Part shown: piece by piece, positions 40,003 through 49,711 of the stretch
How the letters are laid out: each line of letters begins with the position of its first letter
How positions within the stretch are numbered: the stretch's first letter is position 1
Notes under the pieces: model-generated
Database searches by the model: none
What the model was told of the DNA's origin: nothing
What the model saw: the letters and a program-made list of their open reading frames with translations, nothing else
Made by a program: the position numbers and the translations under genes
Assembly: GCF_003335585.1 (NCBI RefSeq)
Contig: NZ_QBFD01000024.1
Coordinates: 87,091-151,090 of the forward strand
Direction of reading: 5' to 3'
From: Sulfitobacter sp. DFL-14
GTDB lineage: Bacteria; Pseudomonadota; Alphaproteobacteria; Rhodobacterales; Rhodobacteraceae
Length of the DNA: 64,000 nt

Positions 40003-40075
40003 CAGGCTTGGCTCCTGACCCTTTTTCCTGCTCTCACCAGTGTTTATACCGAATTTGCCGCGTTGCGCCATGTAA

Positions 40076-40606
40076 TTATGAGGTCAGATGCCTCACCCTT
40101 TCGTGCAGCCAATCCAGTTCGGCGTCGTGCAGGCCGATCTCGGCCAGGTGGCTGGCCGTGTTGTAGAGGTATTCGGTATTGGGCCCCCGGCCCCCGACCG
40201 CACGCGCGATGATCTGCGCCTGTTCCTCCAACGGCAAACCACCACAATACTGGTCGTGGGTTTCGTCGATGACATAGACCACGGCCCGGACCCGCCTGCC
40301 ATCGGTCAGATCGACATCCAGGTTCTTTTCCAGATAGGCGGAGGAGATCAGCTCACGCTCCCGCAGATAGGCCAGCGTCGCCGCCTCCTGCCCCGGCGCC
40401 ACGCGCAGGGCGATGCCGGTGCAGGCATGATCCGGCTGCTCGTCCAGTGCCAGCACCAGTCCCGGAGTTTCTTCGCTGCCGCGATGGTGGATCGAGCGCA
40501 TGCAAAAGGACCGCGCATATCCCGGCAGGATGCCGACCACGCTTTCCGCAACCTCGAAACCCGGATTCCACAACAGGGACCCATATCCGAACACCCACAT
40601 TTCCAT
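40076..40606 (-). CDS. ChaC-like gamma-glutamylcyclotransferase
   Basis: 176-residue protein that in other organisms cleaves glutathione to 5-oxoproline and Cys-Gly. YGSLLWNPGF is the conserved N-terminal YGSL glutamyl-binding motif, and YLEKNLDVDLTDGR and AVVYVIDETHDQYCGG are the ChaC-specific regions with the catalytic Glu (in SAYLEKN). Start at MEMWVFGYGSLL is typical. It ends 73 bp before the ExbB-like start and may share its transcript. The context does not explain the association. Confidence 0.85.
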   Translation of the reverse strand: MEMWVFGYGSLLWNPGFEVAESVVGILPGYARSFCMRSIHHRGSEETPGLVLALDEQPDHACTGIALRVAPGQEAATLAYLRERELISSAYLEKNLDVDLTDGRRVRAVVYVIDETHDQYCGGLPLEEQAQIIARAVGGRGPNTEYLYNTASHLAEIGLHDAELDWLHERVRHLTS

Positions 40607-40672
40607 CTGGCTGGTCCTTTCGCTTTGCCCCCGGTAAACCGCATCATCGGGTCAAGTTAAAGGGGGCTCTTG

Positions 40673-41689
40673 ATGCGCAGCTTGGTGATTTTGCTCATAA
40701 CCGTCGCCCTGCTTTGGTCTGCATGGTGGGCCGGGGCCAGCTATGCCCTGCGACAAGGGGCCCTGGCATGGCTGCAGGACCGCCGCGCCGCAGGGTGGCA
40801 GGCCGAGGCCGAAGTGACACAAAGCGGCTTTCCGCTGCGTTTGCGCAGCCTGGCGCATGGGGTGACCCTGGCCGACCCGGCCAGCGGGAATGCGGTATCG
40901 GCGGAACGGATCACGCTGTCGGCGCCGACCTATTGGCCCGGCTATGTCACGCTGGAGCTGCCGCAAACGCCGATCTCCATCACCCTTGCGGGTCAGCAGT
41001 TCAGCCTGCAGGCACTGGATGCCGCCGCCCGGTTGCGGCTGCGTCCGGGAACTGCGTTGCAACTCGAAAGTGTGGCCCTGCACAGCTCGGCATGGCAGTT
41101 CTCGGCCGTGCAGGGCGCCTTGCTGCGCGCCGATGCCCTGACCCTCACGGCACAGCAGGATGCGGCAACCGAAACGCTCTATGCCATTGATGTCGAGGCG
41201 GCGGCGCTGACACCGGGCGATGCCCTGCGCGGCCTTATGAACCTGACCGACGATTGGCCAGCCACCTTTGACAGTTTTGCGCTGCAGGGCGCCATCCGGT
41301 TTGACAGGCCGCTGGGCCGGGAGGCGCTGACAGGCCCGCCCGCACAACCGCGCGCGATGGAACTCAAGGCGCTTGATCTGCGGTGGGGTGCGCTGGCGCT
41401 GACCGGCAATGGACAGGTTACGATTGACGCGGCCGGCGTGCCGACCGGTGATGTGACCCTGCGCCTGGCGCAATGGCAGGAGATGATCGACCTCGCCGCA
41501 ACCTCAGGCCTGCTGGACCCGGCCCAGCGCGATCAGGTGCAGCTGCTGATGGGTGGGCTGGCCAATATCGGCGGTCAGGACGGCGATATCGAAATCACCC
41601 TTGCCTTCGCGCAGGGGCAGATGACGCTTGGCCCGGTCGAGCTTGGACCCGCGCCGCGCATCATGCTGCGACAGGTTCAGCGGCAATAG
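40673..41689 (+). CDS. DUF2125 family envelope protein
   Basis: 338 residues, recognised as the alphaproteobacterial DUF2125 family. One N-terminal hydrophobic helix (about 4-22), then a long beta-rich domain with family markers (EAEVTQSGFPLRLRS, then SAPTYWPGYVTLELP and ELKALDLRWGALALTGNG). The architecture is like AsmA-type proteins anchored in the inner membrane and facing the periplasm. The function is unknown. ATG 40673 follows an in-frame TTG. It converges on the extensin gene with a 13-bp 3' overlap. Confidence 0.82.
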   Translation: MRSLVILLITVALLWSAWWAGASYALRQGALAWLQDRRAAGWQAEAEVTQSGFPLRLRSLAHGVTLADPASGNAVSAERITLSAPTYWPGYVTLELPQTPISITLAGQQFSLQALDAAARLRLRPGTALQLESVALHSSAWQFSAVQGALLRADALTLTAQQDAATETLYAIDVEAAALTPGDALRGLMNLTDDWPATFDSFALQGAIRFDRPLGREALTGPPAQPRAMELKALDLRWGALALTGNGQVTIDAAGVPTGDVTLRLAQWQEMIDLAATSGLLDPAQRDQVQLLMGGLANIGGQDGDIEITLAFAQGQMTLGPVELGPAPRIMLRQVQRQ

Positions 41690-42468
41690 GTTCCGGACCG
41701 GTGACGCGCGGTATCGAAATGAAAATGATCGCGATGAAACCGGTTGGCATTGGGGCCCAGCACCGTGCCGAACGGTCCGCAGGCGGCCTTGTGCATCTGG
41801 CGCAGAGGTTTGGAATAGGTTCGCGCATTCCACCCCTGCAAAACGCTGACCTCGGTGCCGTTGTTCAGGACGAATCCCGAAATGTCGATGGCCCGGCCCT
41901 TGCCGTGTTCGGATATCTTTGCGCCCTTCTGGTTGTTGCGCCCCCGGCAAGCGTAATGCGCCGCCACCCTGACACCTTTCAGACCGCCACCCGATCTGGA
42001 CAGGGCCGGCTTGGCCGCGCGTTCCATCCAGGCTTTCAATGCATTGGCCGTGGTGCAATCCATCACCGCGCCGGTGCTGAGCTTTACGCCTGAGACCGAC
42101 CGCACCTTCACCGCATTGTCCACGCCGCAGCCACTCAGCGTGCCCCTGACCCGGCCCAGGACTTCGCCCTGGATCGCCAGATCACCGCAGACGGCGCCTT
42201 TCTTGAGCATTTCGCGCTGCGTGCGGGCGGTCTTTTCCACTTTGCGGGACCGGAACAGGGGGCGCAGGGATTTGAACAATCCCTTCCTTTCGGGCTGCAC
42301 ATTCTGCGTCATCATGGTGTTGCCGGGCTGCCCGGCCGGGGCCACCGGTGCCGATTGAACCGGCTCACCGCCCTCGCGCGGGACCGGGCGCAGCGACGCG
42401 TTCGGGCCGCTGGCCTGGGCCAGCGTGGCCAGAACCAACAGAACGCATGTCGCCCCCACCGCTTTCAT
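41677..42468 (-). CDS. Extensin-like family protein (M15-type peptidase fold), exported
   Basis: 263 residues with a signal peptide ([20 protein letters not shown]), a low-complexity linker to about residue 60, and an extensin-like C-terminal domain. Zinc-binding HGKGRAIDISG (HxxxxxxD) and HRDHFHFD resemble D-Ala-D-Ala peptidases (MepA/VanY class), so a periplasmic peptidoglycan peptidase role is plausible. Cys pairs (CGDLAIQG, SGCG, DCTT, YACRG, YC) suggest disulfides. Its start overlaps the stop of tyrA by 4 bp, placing it in the hisC-tyrA transcript. Confidence 0.8.
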   Translation of the reverse strand: MKAVGATCVLLVLATLAQASGPNASLRPVPREGGEPVQSAPVAPAGQPGNTMMTQNVQPERKGLFKSLRPLFRSRKVEKTARTQREMLKKGAVCGDLAIQGEVLGRVRGTLSGCGVDNAVKVRSVSGVKLSTGAVMDCTTANALKAWMERAAKPALSRSGGGLKGVRVAAHYACRGRNNQKGAKISEHGKGRAIDISGFVLNNGTEVSVLQGWNARTYSKPLRQMHKAACGPFGTVLGPNANRFHRDHFHFDTARHRSGTYCR

Positions 42469-43385
42469 TTCTTGCCCCCTCCCCGGCCGAAATCGGGTGC
42501 ATCAGTATCCTGACCCGCCTCGATGATCCCCTTTCGGATCGCGCGGGTCCGGGTGAAGTAATCGTGCAGATGCGCCCCGTCACCCTGTCGGATCGCCCGC
42601 TGCAGCGCAAACAATTCTTCGGTGAAGCGACCCAGGATTTCCAGCGTCGCATCCTTGTTCGACAGGAAAACGTCGCGCCACATGGTCGGATCAGAGGCCG
42701 CAATGCGGGTGAAGTCGCGGAAACCACCGGCGGAATATTTGATGACTTCGCTGTCGGTCACCCGGCGCAGATCGTCAGCGACCCCCACCATCGTATAGGC
42801 GATCAGGTGTGGCGCATGGCTGGTCACCGCCAGCACAAGATCATGATGTTCCGCATCCATTTCGTCGACATTGGCACCAAAACCTTCCCAGAGCCGCCGC
42901 AGCTTCGCGATGGCTTCAGGGTCCGTACCCTCCGGCGGGACCAGAAGGCACCAGCGGTTTTCGAACAGCTCGGCAAAGCCCGCGCGCGGGCCGGAGTGTT
43001 CGGTCCCGGCCAGAGGGTGTCCCGGGACAAAATGCACACCTTCCGGAATATGCGGTCCGACCTGGGCGATGACATCCGCCTTGACCGATCCCACATCGGT
43101 GACGGTGGCCCCCGGCTTCAGCGCCGGGGCGATTTCCGCCGCCAGTTCCCCCATCACGCCCACGGGAACGCAAAGCACGACCAGATCCGCGCCCTCAACC
43201 GCCTCAAGCGCGGTGTCGCAGATCCTGTCACAAAGACCGATCTCGCGCGCGATCCTGCGGGTCTCGGCGGAACGGGCATAGCCGGTGACCTCGCGCGCCA
43301 ATCCGCCCCGTTTGATCGCCCATGCCATCGAGGAGGCGATCAGGCCAAGGCCGATCAGCGCCACGCGGTCATAGACCTCAGTCAT
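42465..43385 (-). CDS. tyrA: Prephenate/arogenate dehydrogenase
   Basis: Final branch of tyrosine synthesis, NAD(P)-dependent. 306 residues. [17 protein letters not shown] is the Rossmann loop, [11 protein letters not shown] and [12 protein letters not shown] are TyrA signatures, and [11 protein letters not shown] is the conserved active-site helix. Cyclohexadienyl/arogenate specificity cannot be read from sequence. Start at 43385 ([12 protein letters not shown]) overlaps the hisC stop by 8 bp; a longer upstream reading lies within hisC coding DNA. Operon hisC-tyrA-extensin. Confidence 0.92.
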   Translation of the reverse strand: MTEVYDRVALIGLGLIASSMAWAIKRGGLAREVTGYARSAETRRIAREIGLCDRICDTALEAVEGADLVVLCVPVGVMGELAAEIAPALKPGATVTDVGSVKADVIAQVGPHIPEGVHFVPGHPLAGTEHSGPRAGFAELFENRWCLLVPPEGTDPEAIAKLRRLWEGFGANVDEMDAEHHDLVLAVTSHAPHLIAYTMVGVADDLRRVTDSEVIKYSAGGFRDFTRIAASDPTMWRDVFLSNKDATLEILGRFTEELFALQRAIRQGDGAHLHDYFTRTRAIRKGIIEAGQDTDAPDFGRGGGKK

Positions 43386-44469
43386 CCGCCTCACCGTTCT
43401 TGAACTGGCGCACCGCATGCACGACCCGGCGGCACGAGGGTTCGTCACCCACCGAAATCCGCAGGCAATTGGGCAGGTTGTAGCTGGCCGAAGGCCGCAC
43501 CAGCAGGCCCTGAGAGGTCAGATGCGCGTTGCAGGCCGCAGCCTCTTCGGGGCTGGCGAAACGGGCCAGCACGAAATTGGTCAGCGACACGTCGGACGGC
43601 ACGCCGATTTCGGCCAGCGCGTCGGCCATCCAGGTCCGCATGCGTGCGTTTTCCGCCCTGCAGTGATCCACATAGGCCACATCGCGGATGGCAGCCTCTG
43701 CCGCGGTCAGCGCCGCCTGAGACAGGTTGAACGGCCCCCGGATGCGGTTCAGCACGTCGATGACGTGGCGCGGGCCATAGCCCCAGCCGATGCGCAGGCC
43801 GCCCAATCCGTAAATCTTCGAGAAGGTCCGCGTCATGATGACATTTTCGCGCGCTTCCACCAGCGCGGCACCGCCGTCATAGCCATCGACATATTCCGCA
43901 TAGGCCCCGTCAAGTACCAGCAGCGCCTGCGGTGGCAGGGCATCCGCAAGCCGCGCAACTTCGCCGGGCGCAATCATCGTGCCGGTCGGGTTGTTGGGGT
44001 TGGCGATAAAGACCAGCGCGGTCTTGGGACCGCAGGCGGCAAGGATCTTGTCCACATCCGTGACCCGTTCGCGCTCTTTCACCTCCACCGGGGTAGCACC
44101 TGCCGCCAGCGCATTGATCTTGTACATGCCAAAACCGTGTTCGGTATGGATCACCTCGCGCTCCGGCCCGGCATAGGCCTGGCAGAGAAAGGCGATGATC
44201 TCGTCCGAACCGGCGCCACAGATGATGTTATCGGGATCGAGGCTCAAGACCTCCCCGATTGCCTGGCGCAGACCGGAATGGTCCGTGGACGGATAGCGAT
44301 GCAGGCTGAACGCCGCGCGGCGGAAGGCCTCCATCACTGCTTCGGAGGGCCCCAGGGGGTTCTCGTTCGAGCTGAGCTTGACCACGTTCTGGATGCCCGC
44401 CACATGGCTGGCCCCGCCCTGGTAGAGCTTGATATCCATGATGCCGGGCTGCGGCGTTATCTGTGTCAT
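43378..44469 (-). CDS. hisC: Histidinol-phosphate / aromatic aminotransferase
   Basis: PLP fold type I transaminase of 363 residues. Signatures: [12 protein letters not shown] (N-terminal substrate arm), [26 protein letters not shown], and PLP Lys in [19 protein letters not shown]. In Rhodobacterales this HisC works in histidine synthesis and often as the aromatic transaminase next to tyrA, which fits the operon here. Start at 44469 ([13 protein letters not shown]). It overlaps tyrA by 8 bp. Confidence 0.93.
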   Translation of the reverse strand: MTQITPQPGIMDIKLYQGGASHVAGIQNVVKLSSNENPLGPSEAVMEAFRRAAFSLHRYPSTDHSGLRQAIGEVLSLDPDNIICGAGSDEIIAFLCQAYAGPEREVIHTEHGFGMYKINALAAGATPVEVKERERVTDVDKILAACGPKTALVFIANPNNPTGTMIAPGEVARLADALPPQALLVLDGAYAEYVDGYDGGAALVEARENVIMTRTFSKIYGLGGLRIGWGYGPRHVIDVLNRIRGPFNLSQAALTAAEAAIRDVAYVDHCRAENARMRTWMADALAEIGVPSDVSLTNFVLARFASPEEAAACNAHLTSQGLLVRPSASYNLPNCLRISVGDEPSCRRVVHAVRQFKNGEADD

Positions 44470-44534
44470 GCGGCGCACTCCATGATGATGGCCCAACTTC
44501 TAGCGGCCCCCGCGGGGCGGCACCACCGGTTTCG

Positions 44535-45953
44535 TCAACTGGCCAGCACGTTGCGGAAAAGCCAGGGATCGCTTTCGTCGATGTCCTCGGGGAACAGCTC
44601 CCAGCGGTTCTGCAGCGGCGTCCAGTCGGTATAATGCGCCTCTACCGGACCCAGGTAGGGGCGTTGCACCTCAAGGCAGCGGGCATGATCCATCTCGTCG
44701 GTTTCGACGATCCCGGCAGTCGGGTTTTCCAGCGCCCAGACCATGCCCGCCAGCACGGCAGAGGTCACCTGAAGGCCGGTGGCATTCTGGTAGGGGGCCA
44801 GTTCGACCGCCTCTGCGTTGCTCAGGCGGGAGCCATACCAAAGCGCGTTCTTTTCATGCCCGTAAAGCAGCACACCCAGCTCGTCGATGCCTTCGCTGAT
44901 CTCATCGGGTTCCATGATGTGGTGTTTGGTCTGGGTCACGCCGGAACCGAACATCTCGTGCAGGGAGAGCACAGCGTCGTCGGACGGGTGATAGGCATAA
45001 TGACAGGTCGGGCGGTAATCGGGGCTCGCTGCATCGCCGACGGTGTAATAATCCGAGATCGACACCGCTTCGTTATGGGTCACCAGAAAGCCGAACTGCG
45101 GACCGGGTGTGGGGCACCAGGTGTGCACCCGGGTGATGGCACCCGGACGCTCGAACCAGATTGCCGCCTGGCAGCCGGTGTCATAGCTATGGGCATTCTC
45201 CGGCATCCAGGTCTCGTGCGTGCCCCAGCCCAGTTCGGCAGGCTGGAACCCTTCGGAGATGAACCCCTCCACCGACCAGGTGTTGACGAAGGTGCCGCGC
45301 GGGCGGGGAATGCGGCGGGCCTGGGTGTCGCGTTCGGCGATATGCACCCCCTTGACGCCCAGCGACTGCATCAATGTCGCCCAGCCCTCGCGAGTCTCAG
45401 GGGTGGTCACCTGCCTGCCCGTATCCTGTGCCAGGGTCAGCAGCGCTTCTTTCACGAACCAGCTGACCATGCCGGGGTTGGCCCCGCAGCAGGAGACCGC
45501 CGTTGTCCCGCCGGGGTTGGCTGCCGCCTCATCCCGCACCTTCTGGCGCAGGGCGTAGTTGGTGCGTTCCGCATTGTTCTGGGTTTCGAAATAGAACCCC
45601 TCCCAAGGTTCCACCACCGTGTCGATATAGAGCACGCCCAGCTCGCGGCACAGCTTCATGATATCAAGGCTGGAGGTATCCACGCTGAGATTCACACAGA
45701 ACCCCTTGCCGTCCCTGAAAAGATCCCCCAGCAGCTCGCGGTAATTGTCGCGCGTGACCTTTTCCGCGATATGACGAATCTTGCGCTGGCTCAGAAAGGT
45801 ATGCACGCCCGCGTCAGGTTCGATCACCACAAGCTGATCCGCGTCATAGTCGAAATGACGTTCGATCAGCGGCAGCGTGCCGCGCCCGATCGAGCCGAAG
45901 CCGATAATCACGATTGGACCGTCGATGCGGCCATAGGTTGGATATGCGGTCAT
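44535..45953 (-). CDS. Homospermidine synthase
   Basis: NAD-dependent synthesis of sym-homospermidine from putrescine, 472 residues. GPIVIIGFGSIGRGTLPLIER is the Rossmann dinucleotide loop, and the central VSCCGANPGMVSWFVK and THETWMPENAHSYDTG blocks are characteristic of bacterial homospermidine synthase (saccharopine-dehydrogenase-like superfamily). The length fits. 65 bp upstream of hisC; it could share that transcript. It indicates that the organism makes homospermidine, common in marine alphaproteobacteria. Confidence 0.92.
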   Translation of the reverse strand: MTAYPTYGRIDGPIVIIGFGSIGRGTLPLIERHFDYDADQLVVIEPDAGVHTFLSQRKIRHIAEKVTRDNYRELLGDLFRDGKGFCVNLSVDTSSLDIMKLCRELGVLYIDTVVEPWEGFYFETQNNAERTNYALRQKVRDEAAANPGGTTAVSCCGANPGMVSWFVKEALLTLAQDTGRQVTTPETREGWATLMQSLGVKGVHIAERDTQARRIPRPRGTFVNTWSVEGFISEGFQPAELGWGTHETWMPENAHSYDTGCQAAIWFERPGAITRVHTWCPTPGPQFGFLVTHNEAVSISDYYTVGDAASPDYRPTCHYAYHPSDDAVLSLHEMFGSGVTQTKHHIMEPDEISEGIDELGVLLYGHEKNALWYGSRLSNAEAVELAPYQNATGLQVTSAVLAGMVWALENPTAGIVETDEMDHARCLEVQRPYLGPVEAHYTDWTPLQNRWELFPEDIDESDPWLFRNVLAS

Positions 45954-46012
45954 GTGGCGTACCTCACTTTGTCACGGGTTGCCCCCGCTGATGCATGAGG
46001 CAGGCTACAGGG

Positions 46013-46444
46013 TCAATCCTGTGCCGGTGTGTCGTTGACCAGACAGGCTTCGAGTGCGGCTTTCACATCGGCGGGCCAGGGGATCGAGATATGTTTGTCG
46101 AGGTCCGAGGCGGCCAGGACCTGGGTGCTGGACCAGCGCTTTTCGCCCTTGCAGCTGATCTCGTGGTACATGGTCACCGAAGAGCGCCCGACCTTTTTCA
46201 CATGTACCTCAAAGGTCAGTTCCTCGCCGAAAAAGGAGGGGCTGGAAAAGTCGGAGGACAGATGCACGGTGGGCGTGCCCCAGCGGTCTTCCCAGATGAT
46301 CTTGTGCCAGGGCCAGCCGAGGTGAAGCCAGAATTCCTCGTTCACGCCGTTGAGAATGTTCAGGTAGGAGGGGAAATAGGCGGTGCCAGAGATGTCGCAA
46401 TCGCCGAAATTCAGCATGCGGGTGGTCTTGAACGGAACTTGCAT
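46013..46444 (-). CDS. 4HBT-type thioesterase family protein
   Basis: 143-residue hot-dog protein. FGDCDISGTAYFPSYLNILN matches the FGDxD...Y active-site region of the 4-hydroxybenzoyl-CoA thioesterase class. Such proteins hydrolyse acyl-CoAs, substrate unknown. I start at 46444 (MQVPFKTT) because GGAGGAG sits about 7 bases upstream; the next ATG is 21 codons further and unsupported. It lies 59 bp before homospermidine synthase on the same strand. A long palindrome lies 79 bp upstream of the start. Confidence 0.8.
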   Translation of the reverse strand: MQVPFKTTRMLNFGDCDISGTAYFPSYLNILNGVNEEFWLHLGWPWHKIIWEDRWGTPTVHLSSDFSSPSFFGEELTFEVHVKKVGRSSVTMYHEISCKGEKRWSSTQVLAASDLDKHISIPWPADVKAALEACLVNDTPAQD

Positions 46445-46522
46445 GGGCGTCTCCTCCTGCGTTGGGGGATGTTGGTACACTGGCAGAGGCCGCTTTCCCA
46501 GATACATTTCCCAAATACAAAT

Positions 46523-46550
46523 GAAGACATGTCAAAAATGACATGTCTTC
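46523..46550. promoter_or_regulatory. 28-bp palindrome, copy 1
   Basis: GAAGACATGTCA / TGACATGTCTTC, perfect 12-bp arms with an AAAA loop. The core GACATGTCA-AAAA-TGACATGTC is repeated at copy 2. It lies 79 bp before the thioesterase start on the minus strand. Operator or hairpin; its protein partner is unknown. Confidence 0.7.
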
Positions 46551-46774
46551 TTTTGCAGTCTCGCACAGGTGACGCCAAGCCAACGCTTTGGGACCCTCGA
46601 GTAAGGAAGATCAGCCAGACAGGATGTGTCAGGGTCGAGCCCTTCCGGGGCGCCTGTTTGGAGGTTCCCCCACACATGCTCCAGGCCGCGCGCTTCAACC
46701 CGCCAACGTCACCAGTGGTTTCGCCCAAGGGTCCCGTTAACCCCGCCTTCACCTCCCCCCGCTACGCAAAAGAA

Positions 46775-46796
46775 GACATGTCAAAAATGACATGTC
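46775..46796. promoter_or_regulatory. 22-bp palindrome, copy 2
   Basis: GACATGTCA / TGACATGTC with an AAAA loop, the same core as copy 1, and like it followed by TTTGCAG after a few bases. It sits 33 bp before the ATG of the 46830 gene, a typical place for an operator. Confidence 0.7.
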
Positions 46797-46829
46797 GACA
46801 TTTGCAGATCGCGGAGGAGCCGACCAGGA

Positions 46830-47162
46830 ATGCTGACCTACAGACCAGACAAATTCGAGCGCGCCTTTCATCTGCAGGACGGTGCAGCGCTCTGGGATTT
46901 TCTCAGGCAGCCCGAAAACCGCCTGCGCATGGAAACGGCAACCTATCTCGGCCGTCCGGCCATCGAACCGCTCTCCCCCGCGCTTGTGCAAGCCTTCGGC
47001 AATCTGGTCAGGGATCATCAGATCAAGCAGATGATCGGCCATATGGTGCGCCAGATCATGGAGGAACGCGGCTATCGCCTGGACCGCAGCGGTGTGCGCA
47101 TCAGGCGCAGGAACAACATATTCTTCAGCGGCAGCAGGTATCTCGCACCCGATTCCGCATGA
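46830..47162 (+). CDS. Hypothetical protein, basic C-terminus
   Basis: 110 residues, no recognised family. It begins MLTYRPDKFERAFHLQDG. An acidic-neutral N-terminal half is followed by a basic C-terminal half (HQIKQMIGHMVRQIMEERG, then RSGVRIRRRNNIFFSGSRY) that could bind nucleic acid. GGAGGAG lies about 11 bases upstream. A 22-bp palindrome immediately precedes it, which suggests autoregulation or regulation by a nearby factor. It ends at a bidirectional terminator shared with rpsD. The gene looks real (codon use normal, conserved-looking ribosome site), function unknown. Confidence 0.65.
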   Translation: MLTYRPDKFERAFHLQDGAALWDFLRQPENRLRMETATYLGRPAIEPLSPALVQAFGNLVRDHQIKQMIGHMVRQIMEERGYRLDRSGVRIRRRNNIFFSGSRYLAPDSA

Positions 47163-47192
47163 AAAAGGCCGCACCCTGCGGTGCGGCCTTTT
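47163..47192. terminator. Bidirectional terminator
   Basis: AAAAGGCCGCAC (47163-47174) and GTGCGGCCTTTT (47181-47192), perfect 12-bp arms with a 6-base loop. T-runs lie at both ends for the 46830 gene (plus) and rpsD (minus). Confidence 0.88.
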
Positions 47193-47214
47193 CCAAACAG
47201 GATGGCGAAAAACC

Positions 47215-47835
47215 TTAGTTCTTCGCGTAGAATTCCACGACCAGGTTCGGTTCCATCATCACCGGATAGGGCACATCGCCCAGACCCGGTGTGCGCACGA
47301 ATGTCGCTGTCATCTTGGAGTGATCGGCTTCGATGTAATCGGGCACGTCACGCTCGGCCAATTGTGTCGCTTCCAGCAGGGCAACCATTTGCTTGGAACG
47401 GTCACGCACTTCGATCACGTCACCCTCTTTCACGCGGTAGGAGGGGATGTTCACTTTCTTGCCGTTCACGCGGACATGGCCGTGGTTCACGAACTGGCGC
47501 GCGGCAAAAACGGTCGCGACGAACTTGGCACGGTAGACAACCGCGTCCAGGCGACGCTCCAGCAGGCCGATCAGGTTTTCACCGGTGTCGCCTTTGACAC
47601 GCTCGGCTTCACCATAGATGCGGCGGAATTGTTTCTCGGTCAGATCGCCGTAGTAGCCTTTCAGCTTCTGCTTGGCGCGCAGCTGAATGCCGAAATCGGA
47701 CAGTTTGCCCTTGCGGCGCTGGCCGTGCTGGCCGGGGCCGTATTCGCGGCGGTTCACCGGGGATTTCGGACGGCCCCAGATGTTTTCGCCCATGCGGCGG
47801 TCGATCTTGTGCTTGGCAGCGGTGCGTTTTGTCAC
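47215..47835 (-). CDS. rpsD: 30S ribosomal protein S4
   Basis: Primary 16S rRNA-binding protein that nucleates small-subunit assembly; in many bacteria it also represses its own operon. 206 residues, standard length. Signatures: [21 protein letters not shown], then an S4 domain with [35 protein letters not shown] and EVRDRSKQ. Here it is a single gene, away from the alpha operon, as usual in alphaproteobacteria. Confidence 0.98.
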   Translation of the reverse strand: MTKRTAAKHKIDRRMGENIWGRPKSPVNRREYGPGQHGQRRKGKLSDFGIQLRAKQKLKGYYGDLTEKQFRRIYGEAERVKGDTGENLIGLLERRLDAVVYRAKFVATVFAARQFVNHGHVRVNGKKVNIPSYRVKEGDVIEVRDRSKQMVALLEATQLAERDVPDYIEADHSKMTATFVRTPGLGDVPYPVMMEPNLVVEFYAKN

Positions 47836-48054
47836 GGCTGTTCTCCTTTATGTGGCCCCGAGGGGCGGTAAAGGGCGTTGTCCTTTGGGCTTGCGACCCC
47901 GACAGGCATCCCCTTGCGGGGGCCACCAACACCAATGAAGCCGCGCTTATACGGGGGTGCCACGGGGAGTCAATGCAAGAATTCCCGATTCCGGCAGACC
48001 ACGCGGATCCGACGCCAGATCCGTCTTTGGCCGGTGGTATCCCCCAGTCGGGCC

Positions 48055-48633
48055 TCAGGCGCCTGAATGCCCCATTTGCGCACATTCCGCGTGCCGGTGA
48101 CAGGTCACGATATGGTCGTTGACCAACCCGCAGGCCTCCATCCAGGCATAGACGATGGTGGGGCCGCAGAACTTGAAACCTTCCTTCTTCAGATCCTTCG
48201 ACACCTGCTGTGACAGCACGGTCTGCGGGGGCACGTCGGCCTGTGTGGCAAACCGGTTCTGCAACGGCACGCCGTCCACATAGCGCCACATGAAAGTGTC
48301 AAAACCTTCGCGGGCCTCCACCTCTTGCCAGGCGCGGGCATTTGCGATCGCCGCCTCGATCTTGCCCCGGTGCCGGATGATCCCCGGATCTGCGACCAGC
48401 CGGGCCACCTCTGCCTCCCCCCAGGATGCGATTTCATCGGGATCGAACCCGGCAAACGCCCTGCGGAAATTGTCCCGCTTCCTGAGGATGGTGATCCAGC
48501 TCAGCCCGGCCTGGAATCCATCCAGGATCAGCTTTTCCCACAAGGCCCGGCTGTCATATTCGGGCACCCCCCATTCCCTGTCGTGGTAGTCCATATATAC
48601 CGGGTCGGTCCCGGCCCATCCGCACCGCTGCAT
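48055..48633 (-). CDS. tag: DNA-3-methyladenine glycosylase I
   Basis: Removes 3-methyladenine from alkylated DNA to start base excision repair. 192 residues. Zinc ligands are visible: Cys in MQRCGWAG (Cys4 position), His in YHDREWG, and the C-terminal NDHIVTCHRH. The aromatic adenine pocket (LILDGFQAGLSW) is conserved. Length fits Tag. Monocistronic, divergent from the EAL gene. Confidence 0.95.
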   Translation of the reverse strand: MQRCGWAGTDPVYMDYHDREWGVPEYDSRALWEKLILDGFQAGLSWITILRKRDNFRRAFAGFDPDEIASWGEAEVARLVADPGIIRHRGKIEAAIANARAWQEVEAREGFDTFMWRYVDGVPLQNRFATQADVPPQTVLSQQVSKDLKKEGFKFCGPTIVYAWMEACGLVNDHIVTCHRHAECAQMGHSGA

Positions 48634-48695
48634 GGCCCCTCCTCTGCGCAGGAAAAATTCGAAGCAAATTCGTTCCTTAAAGCGCCGTTATCACT

Positions 48696-49580
48696 TTGGA
48701 CGCCAAGGTGGCGCAGCACCGTGGGAAAGTACATGCCGTGAATGCCAGACAAAAACAGAAATGGGCCGATGTGCCCGCAGATGCCGTCAATCCACTGACC
48801 CATGCCGTCGCCGCGCGCGACCGCAATACGCTTGCCATGGTCCGTGATGCCATAACGCACAAGGAAACCATGCTGGCCTATCAGCCTGTCGTCTCCGCGC
48901 GCGCGCCCGGCACCCGGGCCTTTTACGAGGGGTTGATCCGGGTGCTGGACGCCACCGGTCGCGTGATTCCGGCGCGCGAATTCATGCCGGTGATCGAAGA
49001 CACCGATCTGGGGCGCGAGATTGACGTCATTGCCCTGCGGATGGGGCTGACCGCCCTGCAACGGCATCCGGGCCTGCGCCTTTCGATCAACATGTCTGCC
49101 CGCTCCATCGGGTACAAGGCCTGGAAGCAATTGCTGCACCGCGCCCTCAACCGCAACCCGACGCTGGGCGAACGGCTGATCCTGGAAATCACCGAAAGCT
49201 CGGCCATGACCGTGCCGGAACTGGTGGTCGACCTGATGGATGAACTGCAACCCAAGGGGATCTGTTTTGCCCTTGACGACTTTGGTGCAGGCCAGACCGC
49301 CATCCGCTATTTCAAGGATTTCCTCTTTGACGTGATCAAGATCGACGGCCAGTTCATCCGCGGCATCGCACGGGATGCGGACAACCGCGCCCTGACCGGC
49401 GCCCTGGTTTCCATTGCGCAGCATTTTGACATGCTCACCATCGCCGAGAGTGTGGAAAACGAACAGGACGCCGCGGCCGCCGCTGCCCTTGGCGTGGATT
49501 GTTTGCAGGGATATTTTTTCGGCGCGCCCACCACGCAGCCCGACTGGCTGAAACCTGCAGCGCAATCTTCGGCGCGGTAA
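48696..49580 (+). CDS. EAL-domain cyclic-di-GMP phosphodiesterase
   Basis: Predicted hydrolase of c-di-GMP, about 294 residues, with one EAL domain from about residue 50. Residues needed for catalysis are present: Glu in YEGLIRV (EGL in place of EAL), Asn in LSINMSARS, Glu in LEITESS, the DDFGAG loop, Lys in VIKIDGQF, Glu in IAESVE and Gln in LQGYFFG. No GGDEF or sensor domain is attached. The start is uncertain: TTG 48696 is used, but GTG 48735 (VNARQKQK) is also possible. It lies 131 bp before phaA. Confidence 0.82.
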   Translation: MDAKVAQHRGKVHAVNARQKQKWADVPADAVNPLTHAVAARDRNTLAMVRDAITHKETMLAYQPVVSARAPGTRAFYEGLIRVLDATGRVIPAREFMPVIEDTDLGREIDVIALRMGLTALQRHPGLRLSINMSARSIGYKAWKQLLHRALNRNPTLGERLILEITESSAMTVPELVVDLMDELQPKGICFALDDFGAGQTAIRYFKDFLFDVIKIDGQFIRGIARDADNRALTGALVSIAQHFDMLTIAESVENEQDAAAAAALGVDCLQGYFFGAPTTQPDWLKPAAQSSAR

Positions 49581-49711
49581 CCCACCTGCGCCACTCAGTT
49601 GCCGCGCCCCTGTCCTTGGGATATGACAAGCCAGAGGGCAGAGGAGTCGCGGTATTCACCCCTTCACCGCGGCGAGACTCTTCTGTCGAACATGAAGAGG
49701 AACGCTATCTC

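Larger units (their letters stand above)
46445..46829. other. Intergenic region with twin palindromes
   Basis: 385 bp between divergent genes, without a convincing ORF. It contains two near-identical palindromes (46523-46550 and 46775-46796) bracketing ~225 bp that looks noncoding. No clear sigma70 promoter is visible. The spacing and duplication suggest a control region or a small mobile or RNA element. Confidence 0.7.
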
